From NCBI GenBank assembly GCA_903933805.1, contig CAIZLM010000321.1:1-36913 (forward strand): 36,913 nucleotides of DNA. The letters are read 5' to 3'. Positions 1 through 8,966 of this stretch are shown here, piece by piece. The notes under the pieces are model-generated. The model made no database searches, was not told the DNA's origin, and saw only the letters and a program-made list of their open reading frames with translations. Position numbers and translations under genes: made by a program. Source of the stretch: an uncultured Bacteroidota bacterium (GTDB taxonomy: Bacteria; Bacteroidota; Bacteroidia; Chitinophagales; Saprospiraceae). How positions within the stretch are numbered: the stretch's first letter is position 1; every line of letters starts with the position of its first letter.

Positions 1-685
1 ACAAAGTACTGCCAATACCATACAGGTCGCCAAATGCATCGAAGTAAAGCCCGTACAAGGTATTTCCAGACTCCAGGGGCTGAAAAGCATTGATATTGCC
101 GTTGGTCAGGTTGATGGTCACTACCCTATTGACAGACGGATCATACCCAAACAAAGCCCCATTGGTGGGGTCAAACACAATGTCCGACAGATGCCACGCC
201 CCAATTATCGGCGTGAAGGACGTTGGAAATCCGGCGGTTTCCAAGTCGATTTTGGCCAACTGAACATCAATACCCGCTGTATTGGAGCCAACAACAACCA
301 AGTATTTACCGTCAGGGGAGATATCTCCCGCGAGGTACAACAATTCATTGTCCAGCCCTGCAGGCCCCATATCTTGATAATTGGCATTTTGTCCAACCCT
401 GAAAAGATGGTTGCTGGCCGTTTCAACTCCATACAATAAATTGTCTGTTCTTCTATAACCCAAAGCATCAAACCCGCCGGGGGGTAACGCACCCAACGAT
501 ATTGTATTTAGACTGTTGTATCCCGGTTGAACAAGAAATTCCGCTAGCGTATTGCTGTTTTGAGGAATGACGAATACTTGACCTTTTCGGAGAAAGGGCG
601 GCTGGCCATTCACCGAAAGTCCAGCCAACAGGAAGACTGCCCAAAACAGCCATTGTATAATTTGATTGGAGGTAATTGAACTCAT
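1..685 (-). CDS. Secreted DUF6923-like beta-propeller protein, 3' end beyond the window
   Basis: The reading frame is open from an ATG at 685 to the left edge, giving 228 codons with no stop, so the C-terminal part is missing. The start was chosen because it gives a good signal peptide: a short polar start, a hydrophobic stretch with IIQWLFWAVFLLAGL, and an end near VNGQ (about residue 28). The rest reads as repeated beta-propeller blades with phrases such as GFDALGYRRTDNLLYGV, DISPDGKYLVVVG, LSDIVFDPTNGALFGYD and LYGLYFDAFGDLYGI. This is the pattern of DUF6923-type propellers found in large secreted Bacteroidetes proteins, which often end in a T9SS tail; that tail would be outside the window. 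A TATCTTTA box lies 60 bases upstream and a MITE copy is inserted next to it. Family assignment is by pattern only; the function is unknown. Confidence 0.75.
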   Translation of the reverse strand, partial: MSSITSNQIIQWLFWAVFLLAGLSVNGQPPFLRKGQVFVIPQNSNTLAEFLVQPGYNSLNTISLGALPPGGFDALGYRRTDNLLYGVETASNHLFRVGQNANYQDMGPAGLDNELLYLAGDISPDGKYLVVVGSNTAGIDVQLAKIDLETAGFPTSFTPIIGAWHLSDIVFDPTNGALFGYDPSVNRVVTINLTNGNINAFQPLESGNTLYGLYFDAFGDLYGIGSTL

Positions 686-744
686 TGACGGTTTGCTGAT
701 ATTAGGCGCCGATTCATGCCATTGTGCCCATACTTTCGGCCCTG

Positions 745-752
745 TAAAGATA
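745..752 (-). promoter_or_regulatory. Candidate -7 box for the leftward propeller gene
   Basis: On the minus strand this reads TATCTTTA, one mismatch from the Bacteroidetes TAnnTTTG -7 consensus, 60 bases upstream of the start at 685. The MITE target duplication (747-754) overlaps it, so any original -33 element is displaced by the MITE. No TTTG is seen at the expected spacing. Confidence 0.3.
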
Positions 753-754
753 TA

Positions 755-917
755 GTAATTGGTTAGTTGGCACGCTGAATGATCGAAAAAGGCCGATTTT
801 TCGTTGTGCTTCCGAGATTTTTTCTGACCGGAGCGCTGCTTTGCCCTACAAAAAATCGCTTGATCTAGCAACAATATGGCCAATTTAACCCTTCAAGGGG
901 ACCACCTCGGTCGGTGC
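755..917 (+). mobile_element. MITE copy 1 (diverged, full length, perfect 8-bp target duplication)
   Basis: The left end reads GTAATTGGTTAGTTGGCACG, close to the family end GTAACTGGTTAGGTGGCACG. Internal blocks of the family are recognisable, such as CTGACCGGAGCGCTGCT and CCCTACAAAAAATCGCTT. The right end is degraded. The 8-mer AAGATATA is repeated exactly at 747-754 and 918-925, and the interval between is 163 bp, the same length as the two best copies at 17345 and 28010. The element has no ORF of its own. It is the oldest-looking copy in the window. Confidence 0.8.
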
Positions 918-985
918 AAGATATAAACTAGGTTAAGGGGATAAAATCAGTCGGTAAAATCCGGTCAATTAGCGGCAGAGCGTTG

Positions 986-993
986 TATTTTTG
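986..993 (+). promoter_or_regulatory. Candidate -7 box for the FG-GAP operon
   Basis: TATTTTTG matches the Bacteroidetes TAnnTTTG -7 consensus and lies 32 bases upstream of the ATG at 1026. No convincing TTTG/TTG -33 element is seen at the usual distance, so the call is tentative. Confidence 0.35.
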
Positions 994-1025
994 ACGGCCC
1001 TATCTTTTAAACGGCATCCTCTGTC

Positions 1026-4000
1026 ATGCGACCACCCATCTTCGCGATTTTCACAGCGCTTATTTTCTCTTTTTGTACCAAACAACCCACAAAACAGCCT
1101 CTTTTTGAAGAAGTTTCTGCTGAAAAATCAGGCGTAAGCTTCGTCAACAAGGTAGAGAACACCGAAGAATTCAACATCTTCAGTTACCGAAATTTTTACA
1201 ACGGCGGTGGAGCAGCCATTGGCGATCTCAACAACGATGGGTTGCCGGAGGTATTTTTTACGTCTAATATGGGTGACAACAAACTGTACCTCAACAAAGG
1301 GGATTTTGTGTTCGAAGATATTACCACTACAGCTGGGGTCGCAGGCTCCAAGTTTTGGAGCACCGGCGTAGCCTTGGTGGATATCAATGCGGATGGATTG
1401 CTCGATATTTATGTTTGTAATGCTGGTTATAAAAAAGATGAAAAGCCCGAAAACGAGCTTTTTATCAACAATGGAGACCTCACCTTTACAGAAAGTGCTG
1501 CGGCATACGGACTCAATGAAGACGGCTACACCACCCACGCGGCGTTTTTTGACTATGACCTAGACGGAGACTTGGACTGCTATATATTGAACAATAGTTT
1601 TATGCCGGTGAATACCCTGGATTACAGCAACAACCGGGAACTTTACGCCAAAGATTGGCCTGTAAAAGACTTTTTAAAGGGTGGCGGCGATAAATTACTC
1701 CGAAATGACGGCGGAAAATTCACCGACGTTTCCAAAATATCCGGCATTTATGGCAGTCTTATTGGGTTCGGCTTGGGTGTCACGGTAGGTGATGTAAATG
1801 GTGACCATTGGCCAGACCTCTACATCTCCAACGATTTTTATGAACGCGATTACCTGTACATCAACCAAGGTGATGGCACCTTTAAAGAGGAAGTTGAAAA
1901 ATGGATGGAGCACCTCAGCCAAGCTTCTATGGGCGCTGACATGGCCGATATCAACAACGACGGTTTCCCGGAAATTTTTACCACGGAGATGCTGCCCAGC
2001 GACGACCAACGTCTGAAATCCATGATTCTCTTTGAAAATTATAATATTTACCAACTCAAACTGGACCGGGGCTTTTACCACCAATACATGCAGAATAGCC
2101 TTCAACTCAACAACAAAGACAATACTTTTAGCGAAATTGCTTATTACGCCGGGGTAGCTGCCAGCGATTGGAGTTGGGGCGCCCTGTTGTTCGATGCCGA
2201 CAACGACGGATTCCGAGATATTTACATTTGCAATGGGATCTACAAAGACGTCATAGACCAGGATTTTATCGATTTTTTTGCCGACGAAGTGGTTCAAAAA
2301 ATGGCACTTACGGGTAAAAAAGAGCAAATAAACGAGGTTATTTCAAAAATGCCCTCCACTCCCCTGCTCAACAAAGCCTTCAGAAATACAGGCGCCCTAA
2401 CATTTGAAGACAAAGGAATGGATTGGGGATTCCATACGCCCTCTTATTCCAATGGTGCGGCATACGGCGACCTCGACAACGATGGCGACCTCGACTTGGT
2501 GGTCAACAATGTCAACCAGCCAGCTTTTATGTACCGCAACAACGCTGATAAAATACTACAAAACCACTTTCTGAGTATTAAACTTCAGGGTAAAGGGCAG
2601 AATTCCTTTGCCATTGGCGCTAAGGTAACGGCGTATCGCGGAAGCGAGCAACTGAATACGCAATTGATTCCAACCCGAGGTTTTCAGTCGTCGGTGGACT
2701 ACAAAATCGTGTTTGGCCTAGGCCAGGGTTCAACCGTTGATTCGCTGGTGGTAGAATGGCCTGACAACACCAAAACGGTGCAAGTGAGCCCAAAAATTGA
2801 CGGTACCATCCTACTTTCCTGGGAAAAAGCCAACCCTCCCACTGCCCAAATCAATCAGGGTCAACGTAAAGACGCACAAACAATATTTCAAGAAAGCCCC
2901 TCACCCTTCCCGGCATTACCGGAAGATGACTTTATAGATTTTTACCCCGAAGGCCTGAGCTTTCGGATGATTTCCAGAGAAGGACCGAAGTCGGCCGCAG
3001 GAGATGTGAACGGTGATGGGCTGGAAGATGTTTTTATAGGCGCACCGGCAGGGCAGGCGGGATGCTTGTATTTTCAAACAAAAAACGGTGGTTTTGTCAA
3101 AAGCAAACAGGCTATTTTTGAGATAGATTCTGTTTTTGAAGACACCGCAGTGCTGTTGTTCGATGCCGATGGCGACAAAGACCTGGATCTTTTTGTCGGT
3201 TCCGGTGGCAACAAAAATGAAGTTGGTACCAGGCTCCTTCAGGACAGACTGTACACCAACGATGGCAAAGGCAACTTTAAAGCCAACCCCTATGCCCTTT
3301 CCATGAACGGCTACAACACAGCCGTTGCCGTTCCCCTCGACTTCGACGGTGATGGTGATTGGGATCTTTTTGTGGGTAGCCGCTCCGTGCCTGGGAATTA
3401 CGGGGTGCCGCCCCGTCAATTTCTGTATGAAAATGATGGAACTGGCAATTTCAAGGATGTCGCCAAAACAAATGCCGAAGATCTCAAGCTCGTTGGCATG
3501 GTGACCGATGCCACCCTTGCCGATGTTACGAGCGATCCCGGGGAAGAGCTGGTCATTGTCGGAGAGTGGATGGCACCACAAGTATTTAAAAACGACCGTG
3601 GACAACTCAAAAAAGTCGCTTCCAACCTCGATCAATACGCCGGTTGGTGGTATTCCGTAGATGCGGCAGACCTCGATGGCGATGGCGACAATGATTTGGT
3701 GCTTGGCAACAGGGGTGAAAACTTTTATTTCACCGGCACACAAGAAGCCCCTGCTAAAATCTGGATTTGGGACTTTGACAGCAATGGTACCGTGGATAAA
3801 ATCATGACACGGCAGATAAACGGCCGCGATATGCCGATTCCAATGAAAAAAGACTTGACAGGTCAGTTGCCAATGCTCAAAAAAGCCAACCTGAAACACG
3901 CTGACTATGCAAAAAAAGCGATTCAGGACCTGTTTCCTGAAAAATTACTGCGGCAAGCGATGATGCGGCAAGCCAATTATTTCAAATCCGCTGTGGCGAT

Positions 4001-4373
4001 CAACAATGGCAATGGGCAGTTTACACTCCAGGAACTCCCCAAAGAAGTGCAATTTTCATGTGTCTGTGCGATATGGTGCAGCGATTTGAACCAAGATGGC
4101 AAAACAGACTTGGTACTCGCCGGCAATGACGCAGGGTTTACGCCGCAATTCTCCAAACTGGATGCATCTTTTGGCCACACGCTCATCAACCGGGGAAATG
4201 GTCAATTTGATCGCTTGGAAAATCGACTGTCCGGCTTTACCGTACACGGCGATACCAAGGGCCTGACCCCCATTCAAATACACGACAAGGAATACTTGCT
4301 GGCCACCTTAAATGGAAAAGCACCCAAACTTTTTTCATACCAACAATCCGCTGCTGTTTCTACCAGCAAATAA
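1026..4373 (+). CDS. FG-GAP (VCBS) repeat lipoprotein with ASPIC/UnbV domain
   Basis: This 1115-residue protein begins with a short hydrophobic leader ending IFSFC (Cys17), a loose lipobox, so it is probably an exported lipoprotein. It carries many FG-GAP/VCBS beta-propeller repeats with Ca2+-binding DxNxDGxxD-type loops, for example GDLNNDGLPEVFF near residue 67, VDINADGLLDIYV and GDVNGDGLEDVFIG near 660. An ASPIC/UnbV domain occupies about residues 512-590 (NSFAIGAKV ... GLGQGSTVDSLVVEWPD), and a second propeller follows it. The architecture is that of the CRTAC1-like VCBS proteins common in Bacteroidetes, often linked to surface glycan handling. The next gene is a clear paralogue 25 bases downstream, so the two form an operon. 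The substrate or partner cannot be deduced, and no SusC/SusD pair is present here. Confidence 0.93.
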   Translation: MRPPIFAIFTALIFSFCTKQPTKQPLFEEVSAEKSGVSFVNKVENTEEFNIFSYRNFYNGGGAAIGDLNNDGLPEVFFTSNMGDNKLYLNKGDFVFEDITTTAGVAGSKFWSTGVALVDINADGLLDIYVCNAGYKKDEKPENELFINNGDLTFTESAAAYGLNEDGYTTHAAFFDYDLDGDLDCYILNNSFMPVNTLDYSNNRELYAKDWPVKDFLKGGGDKLLRNDGGKFTDVSKISGIYGSLIGFGLGVTVGDVNGDHWPDLYISNDFYERDYLYINQGDGTFKEEVEKWMEHLSQASMGADMADINNDGFPEIFTTEMLPSDDQRLKSMILFENYNIYQLKLDRGFYHQYMQNSLQLNNKDNTFSEIAYYAGVAASDWSWGALLFDADNDGFRDIYICNGIYKDVIDQDFIDFFADEVVQKMALTGKKEQINEVISKMPSTPLLNKAFRNTGALTFEDKGMDWGFHTPSYSNGAAYGDLDNDGDLDLVVNNVNQPAFMYRNNADKILQNHFLSIKLQGKGQNSFAIGAKVTAYRGSEQLNTQLIPTRGFQSSVDYKIVFGLGQGSTVDSLVVEWPDNTKTVQVSPKIDGTILLSWEKANPPTAQINQGQRKDAQTIFQESPSPFPALPEDDFIDFYPEGLSFRMISREGPKSAAGDVNGDGLEDVFIGAPAGQAGCLYFQTKNGGFVKSKQAIFEIDSVFEDTAVLLFDADGDKDLDLFVGSGGNKNEVGTRLLQDRLYTNDGKGNFKANPYALSMNGYNTAVAVPLDFDGDGDWDLFVGSRSVPGNYGVPPRQFLYENDGTGNFKDVAKTNAEDLKLVGMVTDATLADVTSDPGEELVIVGEWMAPQVFKNDRGQLKKVASNLDQYAGWWYSVDAADLDGDGDNDLVLGNRGENFYFTGTQEAPAKIWIWDFDSNGTVDKIMTRQINGRDMPIPMKKDLTGQLPMLKKANLKHADYAKKAIQDLFPEKLLRQAMMRQANYFKSAVAINNGNGQFTLQELPKEVQFSCVCAIWCSDLNQDGKTDLVLAGNDAGFTPQFSKLDASFGHTLINRGNGQFDRLENRLSGFTVHGDTKGLTPIQIHDKEYLLATLNGKAPKLFSYQQSAAVSTSK

Positions 4374-4398
4374 CAAATACCTCGCGCATAATAACACC

Positions 4399-7300
4399 AT
4401 GGCAAAAAACGCTGTTACGTTGACTTTACTCCTACTCGTATTGGTTGGTTGTAAGCAAGAAACGCCCATAAAGGCATCCTTTGAATTGTTGCGAAAAGCA
4501 GACACTGGCTTAGACTTTCAAAATATACTACAATCATCCATCGACTTTAATCCACTCAACTACATGTATTTCTTCAACGGCGGAGGGGTGGCTGCCGGCG
4601 ATTTCAACAACGACGGTTTAGCAGATATTTTCTTTACCAGCAACATGGGCAAAAGTAAAATGTTTCTAAATCGAGGCAACTTGCACTTTCAAGACATCAC
4701 CGATCAAGCTGGTGTTGCAGGCACCTCAACGCCCATCGAAGGTGGTAGTGTAACGCCCAAATGGACAACCGGCGCCTCCGTGGTTGACATCAACAACGAC
4801 GGATTGCTGGACTTGTACGTAAGTCAGGTTGGCAACTACCTGACCATCAAAGGTCAAAACCATTTCTACATCTGTCAGGGTATTCAGGACGGTGTACCTG
4901 TATATGAAGACCAAGCCATTCAGTACGGATTGGATCTCGTGGGCTTTGGCACCCAAGCAGCCTTCTTGGATTACGACCTCGATGGCGACCTCGATATGTA
5001 TCAATTAAACCATTCTGTGCACGCGAATGGCACATTTGGCCAAAAAAAGAGCTTTGAAGGAACACAGCATCCCTTGGCCGGTGACAAGCTTATGCGCAAT
5101 GAAGGCGGAAAATTTACCGAGGTAACCCTGGCTGCAGGCATAAAAAGCAGTGTTATCGGTTACGGCCTCGGTATTGCGGTAGGCGATATAAACCTGGATG
5201 GATGGCCAGATATCTACATCGGAAACGACTTTCATGAGAACGACTACCTCTACCTCAACCAGCAAAATGGCACGTTCAAAGAATGCCTGAATGACCATAT
5301 CCAGCATACCAGTCAGTTTTCTATGGGCGTTGATATCGCGGATGTCAACAACGATGGCTGGAGCGAAATAATCTCGCTGGATATGCTTCCGGAAGATCCT
5401 TATATCTTGAAAAGTTCACTCGGGGAAGACGACTATGGATTGTATCATTTCAAGTTGGAATATGGCTACAGCAGCCAATATTCCAGAAATACGCTTCAAA
5501 AAAATAACGGCGATCCGACAGAACCCGGGCAGATGCCCTCCTTCAGCGAAATTGGTATGTTCTCAGGCGTATATGCGACTGACTGGTCGTGGGCCTCGCT
5601 GTTTTTGGACTTCGACAACGATGGCAACAAAGACCTGTTCATCAGCAATGGCATAGAGCGGCGTATGAACGACATCGACTATGCCAATTTCAGAATGGGC
5701 GATGAAGACTTGCGGTTCAAGCAGGGCGCCAACAACCTGGAGAAAAAAGACCTTTCTGTCGTTGATAAAATGCCCCAAATCAAGCTCCCCAATAAATTCT
5801 TTCGAAACAACGGGGCCTTCAAATTTCAAGACTTGGAAATGGCGATCAAAGGCGCCTTACCCACTTTTTCAAATGGCGCCGTTTATGCAGACTTCGACAA
5901 CGACGGCGACCTTGACGTGGTGGTAAACAACCTGGCCGATGAGCCATTTCTGTACAAGAACCTTGCATCTGATCAGGCCCTACAGGGTAACAGTTACTTG
6001 TCCTTACAACTCAAAGGGGCGCCCACCAACCTGAATGCCATTGGCGCGCGCGCGATTGTTTTCAAAAAAAATGGGGAAAAGCTGGTGTTTGAGCAAAATC
6101 CGGTGCGGGGATTTCAATCCAGCGCGCTCACACGCCTTCACCTGGGACTTGGAGATCCATCTACCCTTGATTCCATTTTGTTGGTTTGGCCAGACAGAAC
6201 CTACCAACAGGTACCCTCAAATTCCCTCGATAAAACATTGGACATAGTGTGGAAAACGGGCCTTCCCGTCTTTAATTTCGAGCAATTCACCAAAAAACCG
6301 ACACTGCCGTTTGATTTTACCGAAGTGTCTGATAAGAAAAAACTGTTGTATTACCATGTAGAAAACCCCTTTGTTGAATTCAACCGCGAGGGTCTCATTC
6401 CGCACATGGTATCAGCCGAAGGCCCGGCATTGGCGGTGGGTGATGTGAATGGTGATGGCTTGGAAGACGTCTTTTTTGGTTCCAGCAAACGTGGCCACAG
6501 CGCCCTGTATTTCCAAAAGAAAGATGGCACCTTTTTTGAAAACACACCAATATCCATACGTCAAGACAGTATTTTCGAGGATGTTGACGCTGTTTTGGTT
6601 GACTTAGATGCGGACGGAGACTTGGATCTCTTGGTGGCAGCCGGTGGCAACGAATACCGAAATCAAGATGAGGCCATGCAGCAGCGGGCATATATCAACG
6701 ATGGAAAAGGTGGAATGGCACGCAAAAATTTTGAAGGCGTTTTCATGACTGCCTCCTGTGTATTACCCACAGATTTTAACAAAGACGGTCTGGTTGACTT
6801 ATTTTTTGGGGCACGTGCCAAGCCTTGGAACTATGGGGTAACACCCACTTCTACCCTGTTGTTGAACAAGGGGAACGGCCAATTTGAAGATGTCACCGAT
6901 CAAATCGGGGGTGGGATCCGAGAAGCCGGGCTGGTCAAAAACGGCGCATGGGCAGATATGGATGGCGATGGCGACTCAGACCTCCTGCTGGCCCTTGAAT
7001 GGGAACCACCCACCATCTACTTCAATGAAAACGGCCAATTCAAGAAATTTGTACTGAACAACATGAAAGGCTGGTGGAATTTCATGATGCCCTACGACTT
7101 TGACGGCGATGGAGACTTGGATATTTTGGCCGGAAATCTCGGGGAAAACAACAAATTCCACCCAACGCCCGAGCAGCCTGTACGACTCTATGTGTCTGAT
7201 TTTGATGACAACCAACAGATAGAACAAATATTGACCTATTACATCAAAGGTCGAGAGGTTCCTTTTGCCAACTATGATGAAATCACCAAGCAACTTCCCT

Positions 7301-7779
7301 ACCTGAAGAAAAAATACCTGCTCGCGAAAAAATTTGCCCAAGCCACCTTGCCCGAACTGTTTGGCGCAGACAAACTGGCTAAATCAATCCATCGGGAAGC
7401 CAATACATTCCAAAGTATGTATTTCACCAACAGCGGGGATGGTCGAGTATTTACTGCACAACCATTGCCCGATGCCCTTCAATACAGCACCCTGAACGCT
7501 ACGGCGCTTGAGGATGTGGACGGAGATGGAAAATCAGACGTAATCCTAGGCGGCAATTTTTATGAAAGCAACATTGAGATGGGGCGTTACGATGCCTCCT
7601 ACGGCAATGTGCTGAAATTTAGCGACCAAGGAAACATGTCGGTATTTCCACTAGGGAACTTGCGGGTGAAAGGACAAATTAGGCGGATTGAGCCCTTAAA
7701 AACAGTGGGCGGAAAAGTGTTCGTACTGGCAAGAAACAATGAAAAAGCACTGATTATTCAAGCTACACCTACGCAATAA
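4399..7779 (+). CDS. FG-GAP (VCBS) repeat lipoprotein with ASPIC/UnbV domain, paralogue of the preceding gene
   Basis: The start at 4399 was chosen over an in-frame ATG at 4312 because it yields a canonical lipoprotein signal (MAKNAVTLTLLLLVLVGC, Cys18) and avoids overlap with the upstream gene; the protein is then 1126 residues. The order of domains repeats that of its neighbour: FG-GAP repeats (GDFNNDGLADIFFTSNMG near residue 70, VDINNDGLLDLYV), an ASPIC/UnbV domain at about residues 530-605 (NAIGARAIVF ... LGLGDPSTLDSILLVWPD), then a second propeller (GDVNGDGLEDVFFG). It lies 25 bases after the first gene and before a strong terminator, so both are probably on one mRNA. The pair most likely arose by tandem duplication. 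The proteins have diverged strongly outside the calcium loops. Outer-membrane or surface location is inferred. Confidence 0.93.
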   Translation: MAKNAVTLTLLLLVLVGCKQETPIKASFELLRKADTGLDFQNILQSSIDFNPLNYMYFFNGGGVAAGDFNNDGLADIFFTSNMGKSKMFLNRGNLHFQDITDQAGVAGTSTPIEGGSVTPKWTTGASVVDINNDGLLDLYVSQVGNYLTIKGQNHFYICQGIQDGVPVYEDQAIQYGLDLVGFGTQAAFLDYDLDGDLDMYQLNHSVHANGTFGQKKSFEGTQHPLAGDKLMRNEGGKFTEVTLAAGIKSSVIGYGLGIAVGDINLDGWPDIYIGNDFHENDYLYLNQQNGTFKECLNDHIQHTSQFSMGVDIADVNNDGWSEIISLDMLPEDPYILKSSLGEDDYGLYHFKLEYGYSSQYSRNTLQKNNGDPTEPGQMPSFSEIGMFSGVYATDWSWASLFLDFDNDGNKDLFISNGIERRMNDIDYANFRMGDEDLRFKQGANNLEKKDLSVVDKMPQIKLPNKFFRNNGAFKFQDLEMAIKGALPTFSNGAVYADFDNDGDLDVVVNNLADEPFLYKNLASDQALQGNSYLSLQLKGAPTNLNAIGARAIVFKKNGEKLVFEQNPVRGFQSSALTRLHLGLGDPSTLDSILLVWPDRTYQQVPSNSLDKTLDIVWKTGLPVFNFEQFTKKPTLPFDFTEVSDKKKLLYYHVENPFVEFNREGLIPHMVSAEGPALAVGDVNGDGLEDVFFGSSKRGHSALYFQKKDGTFFENTPISIRQDSIFEDVDAVLVDLDADGDLDLLVAAGGNEYRNQDEAMQQRAYINDGKGGMARKNFEGVFMTASCVLPTDFNKDGLVDLFFGARAKPWNYGVTPTSTLLLNKGNGQFEDVTDQIGGGIREAGLVKNGAWADMDGDGDSDLLLALEWEPPTIYFNENGQFKKFVLNNMKGWWNFMMPYDFDGDGDLDILAGNLGENNKFHPTPEQPVRLYVSDFDDNQQIEQILTYYIKGREVPFANYDEITKQLPYLKKKYLLAKKFAQATLPELFGADKLAKSIHREANTFQSMYFTNSGDGRVFTAQPLPDALQYSTLNATALEDVDGDGKSDVILGGNFYESNIEMGRYDASYGNVLKFSDQGNMSVFPLGNLRVKGQIRRIEPLKTVGGKVFVLARNNEKALIIQATPTQ

Positions 7780-7792
7780 CGCTATAGAAAAA

Positions 7793-7823
7793 GGCTCTCT
7801 GATCGTTCAGAGAGCCTTTTTTT
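7793..7823 (+). terminator. Bidirectional rho-independent terminator
   Basis: A perfect 10-bp stem, GGCTCTCTGA / TCAGAGAGCC, with a TCGT loop, is followed by seven T. Five A precede the stem, so it also works as a terminator on the minus strand. It ends the FG-GAP operon and the convergent CBS gene. Confidence 0.92.
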
Positions 7824-7839
7824 CTATCGGAAAGCCCGT

Positions 7840-8265
7840 TTACATGTTTTCCTGAACAAATTTTTCCAGATTATCCGGATACTCCTTGGAGTGTTCGTAT
7901 CGAACAATATCTGTGCTGGTGACAATACCCAACAGCTCGTGCTGAGCATTGACAATTGGGACGGCGTGAAAAAGATGTTTAGACAAAACCTCTGCTACAG
8001 CACCCAGGTGTTGATCGGGCTCCAACGTGGCAAGTTTTGTGGTCATGATTTCCTTTATCTTAATTTCATGGTATTCTTCAGCAGATTTCCCAAGCTTAAA
8101 TAAGTCCCAAGAAGTCAACATCCCCACCAATCTGCGACCTTCAAGGATCGGCAGGTGGTGTATGTGTTTTTGAAGCAAAATTTCTCGGGCTTCGCCCAAC
8201 GTGTTTTCAGGACCAAGCGTGATCACATCCGTGGTCATGTGCAATTGAACCGATTCATTCATCAT
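7840..8265 (-). CDS. Two-CBS-domain protein
   Basis: This 141-residue protein consists almost only of two CBS motifs, i.e. one Bateman module. The first (about residues 8-60) has MTTDVITLGPENTLGEA and HIHHLPILEGRRLVGMLT. The second (about 72-130) has IMTTKLATLEPDQHLGAV and HAVPIVNAQHELLGIVTSTDI. Stand-alone CBS pairs bind adenine nucleotides and usually act as regulators of other proteins; the partner is not evident here. The start could be either of two adjacent ATG codons (8265 or 8262). The gene is convergent with the FG-GAP operon across the shared terminator. A short hairpin (GCCCT...AGGGC, 8302-8316) lies in the likely leader. Confidence 0.9.
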   Translation of the reverse strand: MMNESVQLHMTTDVITLGPENTLGEAREILLQKHIHHLPILEGRRLVGMLTSWDLFKLGKSAEEYHEIKIKEIMTTKLATLEPDQHLGAVAEVLSKHLFHAVPIVNAQHELLGIVTSTDIVRYEHSKEYPDNLEKFVQENM

Positions 8266-8383
8266 AGGCTTTCAATATTTTATTGTAGTTGGGAAATGTC
8301 TGCCCTAAAAAAGGGCATGTGCTGATAAAGGATAAAAATGACCGCTTTAAAACGGGATAGTTTGCTGCATGTGGCACCTGTGG

Positions 8384-8575
8384 TCACTTGCCTTTTTTCA
8401 TCCCTCCCCCCTTGTGAACACCACCCTTGCTACCAGGGTTGCCAGATTTGGGGGAAATAAACCGGTTGTTTTTATTGAACGGAGAAACAGGATTCCGTTT
8501 GGGTGGAGCAGGCGTTGTTTTTTTTACTTCAGGGCGCTCTTCGTTTGGCGCATCGTTTTTATGTTCTTCAGACAT
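8384..8575 (-). CDS. Small basic, proline/lysine/glycine-rich hypothetical protein
   Basis: This 63-residue ORF encodes a disordered, strongly basic protein. It starts with an acidic segment (MSEEHKNDAPNEERPEV), continues with a Lys/Pro stretch (KKTTPAPPKRNP) and ends in a Gly/Lys tail (GSKGGVHKGGGMKKGK). No known domain is recognised. Support for a real gene comes from the non-random composition and from a TAACTTTG -7-like box upstream (8628-8635, minus strand). It lies upstream of the CBS gene on the same strand, 118 bases away. The basic tail would suit nucleic-acid or ribosome contact, but that is a guess. Confidence 0.5.
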   Translation of the reverse strand: MSEEHKNDAPNEERPEVKKTTPAPPKRNPVSPFNKNNRFISPKSGNPGSKGGVHKGGGMKKGK

Positions 8576-8627
8576 AATAAGTTTGTTTTTGACCCATGCA
8601 GTTGCTGCTGGTGTTTACTAAAGGTCA

Positions 8628-8635
8628 CAAAGTTA
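8628..8635 (-). promoter_or_regulatory. Candidate -7 box for the small basic protein gene
   Basis: On the minus strand this reads TAACTTTG, an exact match to TAnnTTTG, about 53 bases upstream of the ATG at 8575. A TTG lies 24 bases further upstream, slightly long for the usual Bacteroidetes spacing. Confidence 0.45.
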
Positions 8636-8804
8636 GAGAAAAATAAAAATACATCACGTCAAGTTGACCATCTGTAAGCAATCTATTTATAATTTTAAGC
8701 GAAATTAAGGCGCGCAATCCGGTAATTCAAAAAAATAACGATCTTGCAGGCATTCAGCCGCCACATTTCCAGCCTTTTTTAAGATTTTCTTTTTCTAATT
8801 TTAG

Positions 8805-8966
8805 GTAACTGGTTAGCGTGGTCGCGTCTAAGACAAAAAAGTGGCCATTTTTTGCCAGACGAAGCAGATTTTTGCAGGCCTTAGCAGCGTTACGGTCAAA
8901 AAAACTGCGAAGTATGGCAGAAAATGGGCCTTTTTGGGCCAGACAGCGTGCCACCTAACCAGTTAC
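8805..8966 (-). mobile_element. MITE copy 2 (full length, perfect 8-bp target duplication)
   Basis: This 162-bp copy is in the opposite orientation to copies 3 and 6: its right end, read on the minus strand, begins GTAACTGGTTAGGTGGCACG. The flanks carry an exact 8-bp direct repeat, AATTTTAG, at 8797-8804 and 8967-8974. Reverse-complemented, it aligns over its whole length with the copies at 17345 and 28010, one base shorter. The two halves form an imperfect palindrome. A 66-codon frame across it on the minus strand is an artefact of the repeat. Confidence 0.93.

Larger units (their letters stand above)
686..1025. other. Divergent intergenic region with MITE copy and two promoter-like boxes
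   Basis: This 340-base gap separates the leftward propeller gene from the rightward FG-GAP operon. It contains a diverged 163-bp MITE (755-917) with perfect 8-bp flanking repeats, a TATCTTTA box facing left (745-752) and a TATTTTTG box facing right (986-993). No coding potential was seen. Confidence 0.7.

Noticed and set aside
2916-3899. Long minus-strand open frame inside the first FG-GAP gene (also 1695-2327)
   Set aside because: Antisense shadow of repetitive calcium-loop codons (GATGGCGAC type); no homology-like features.
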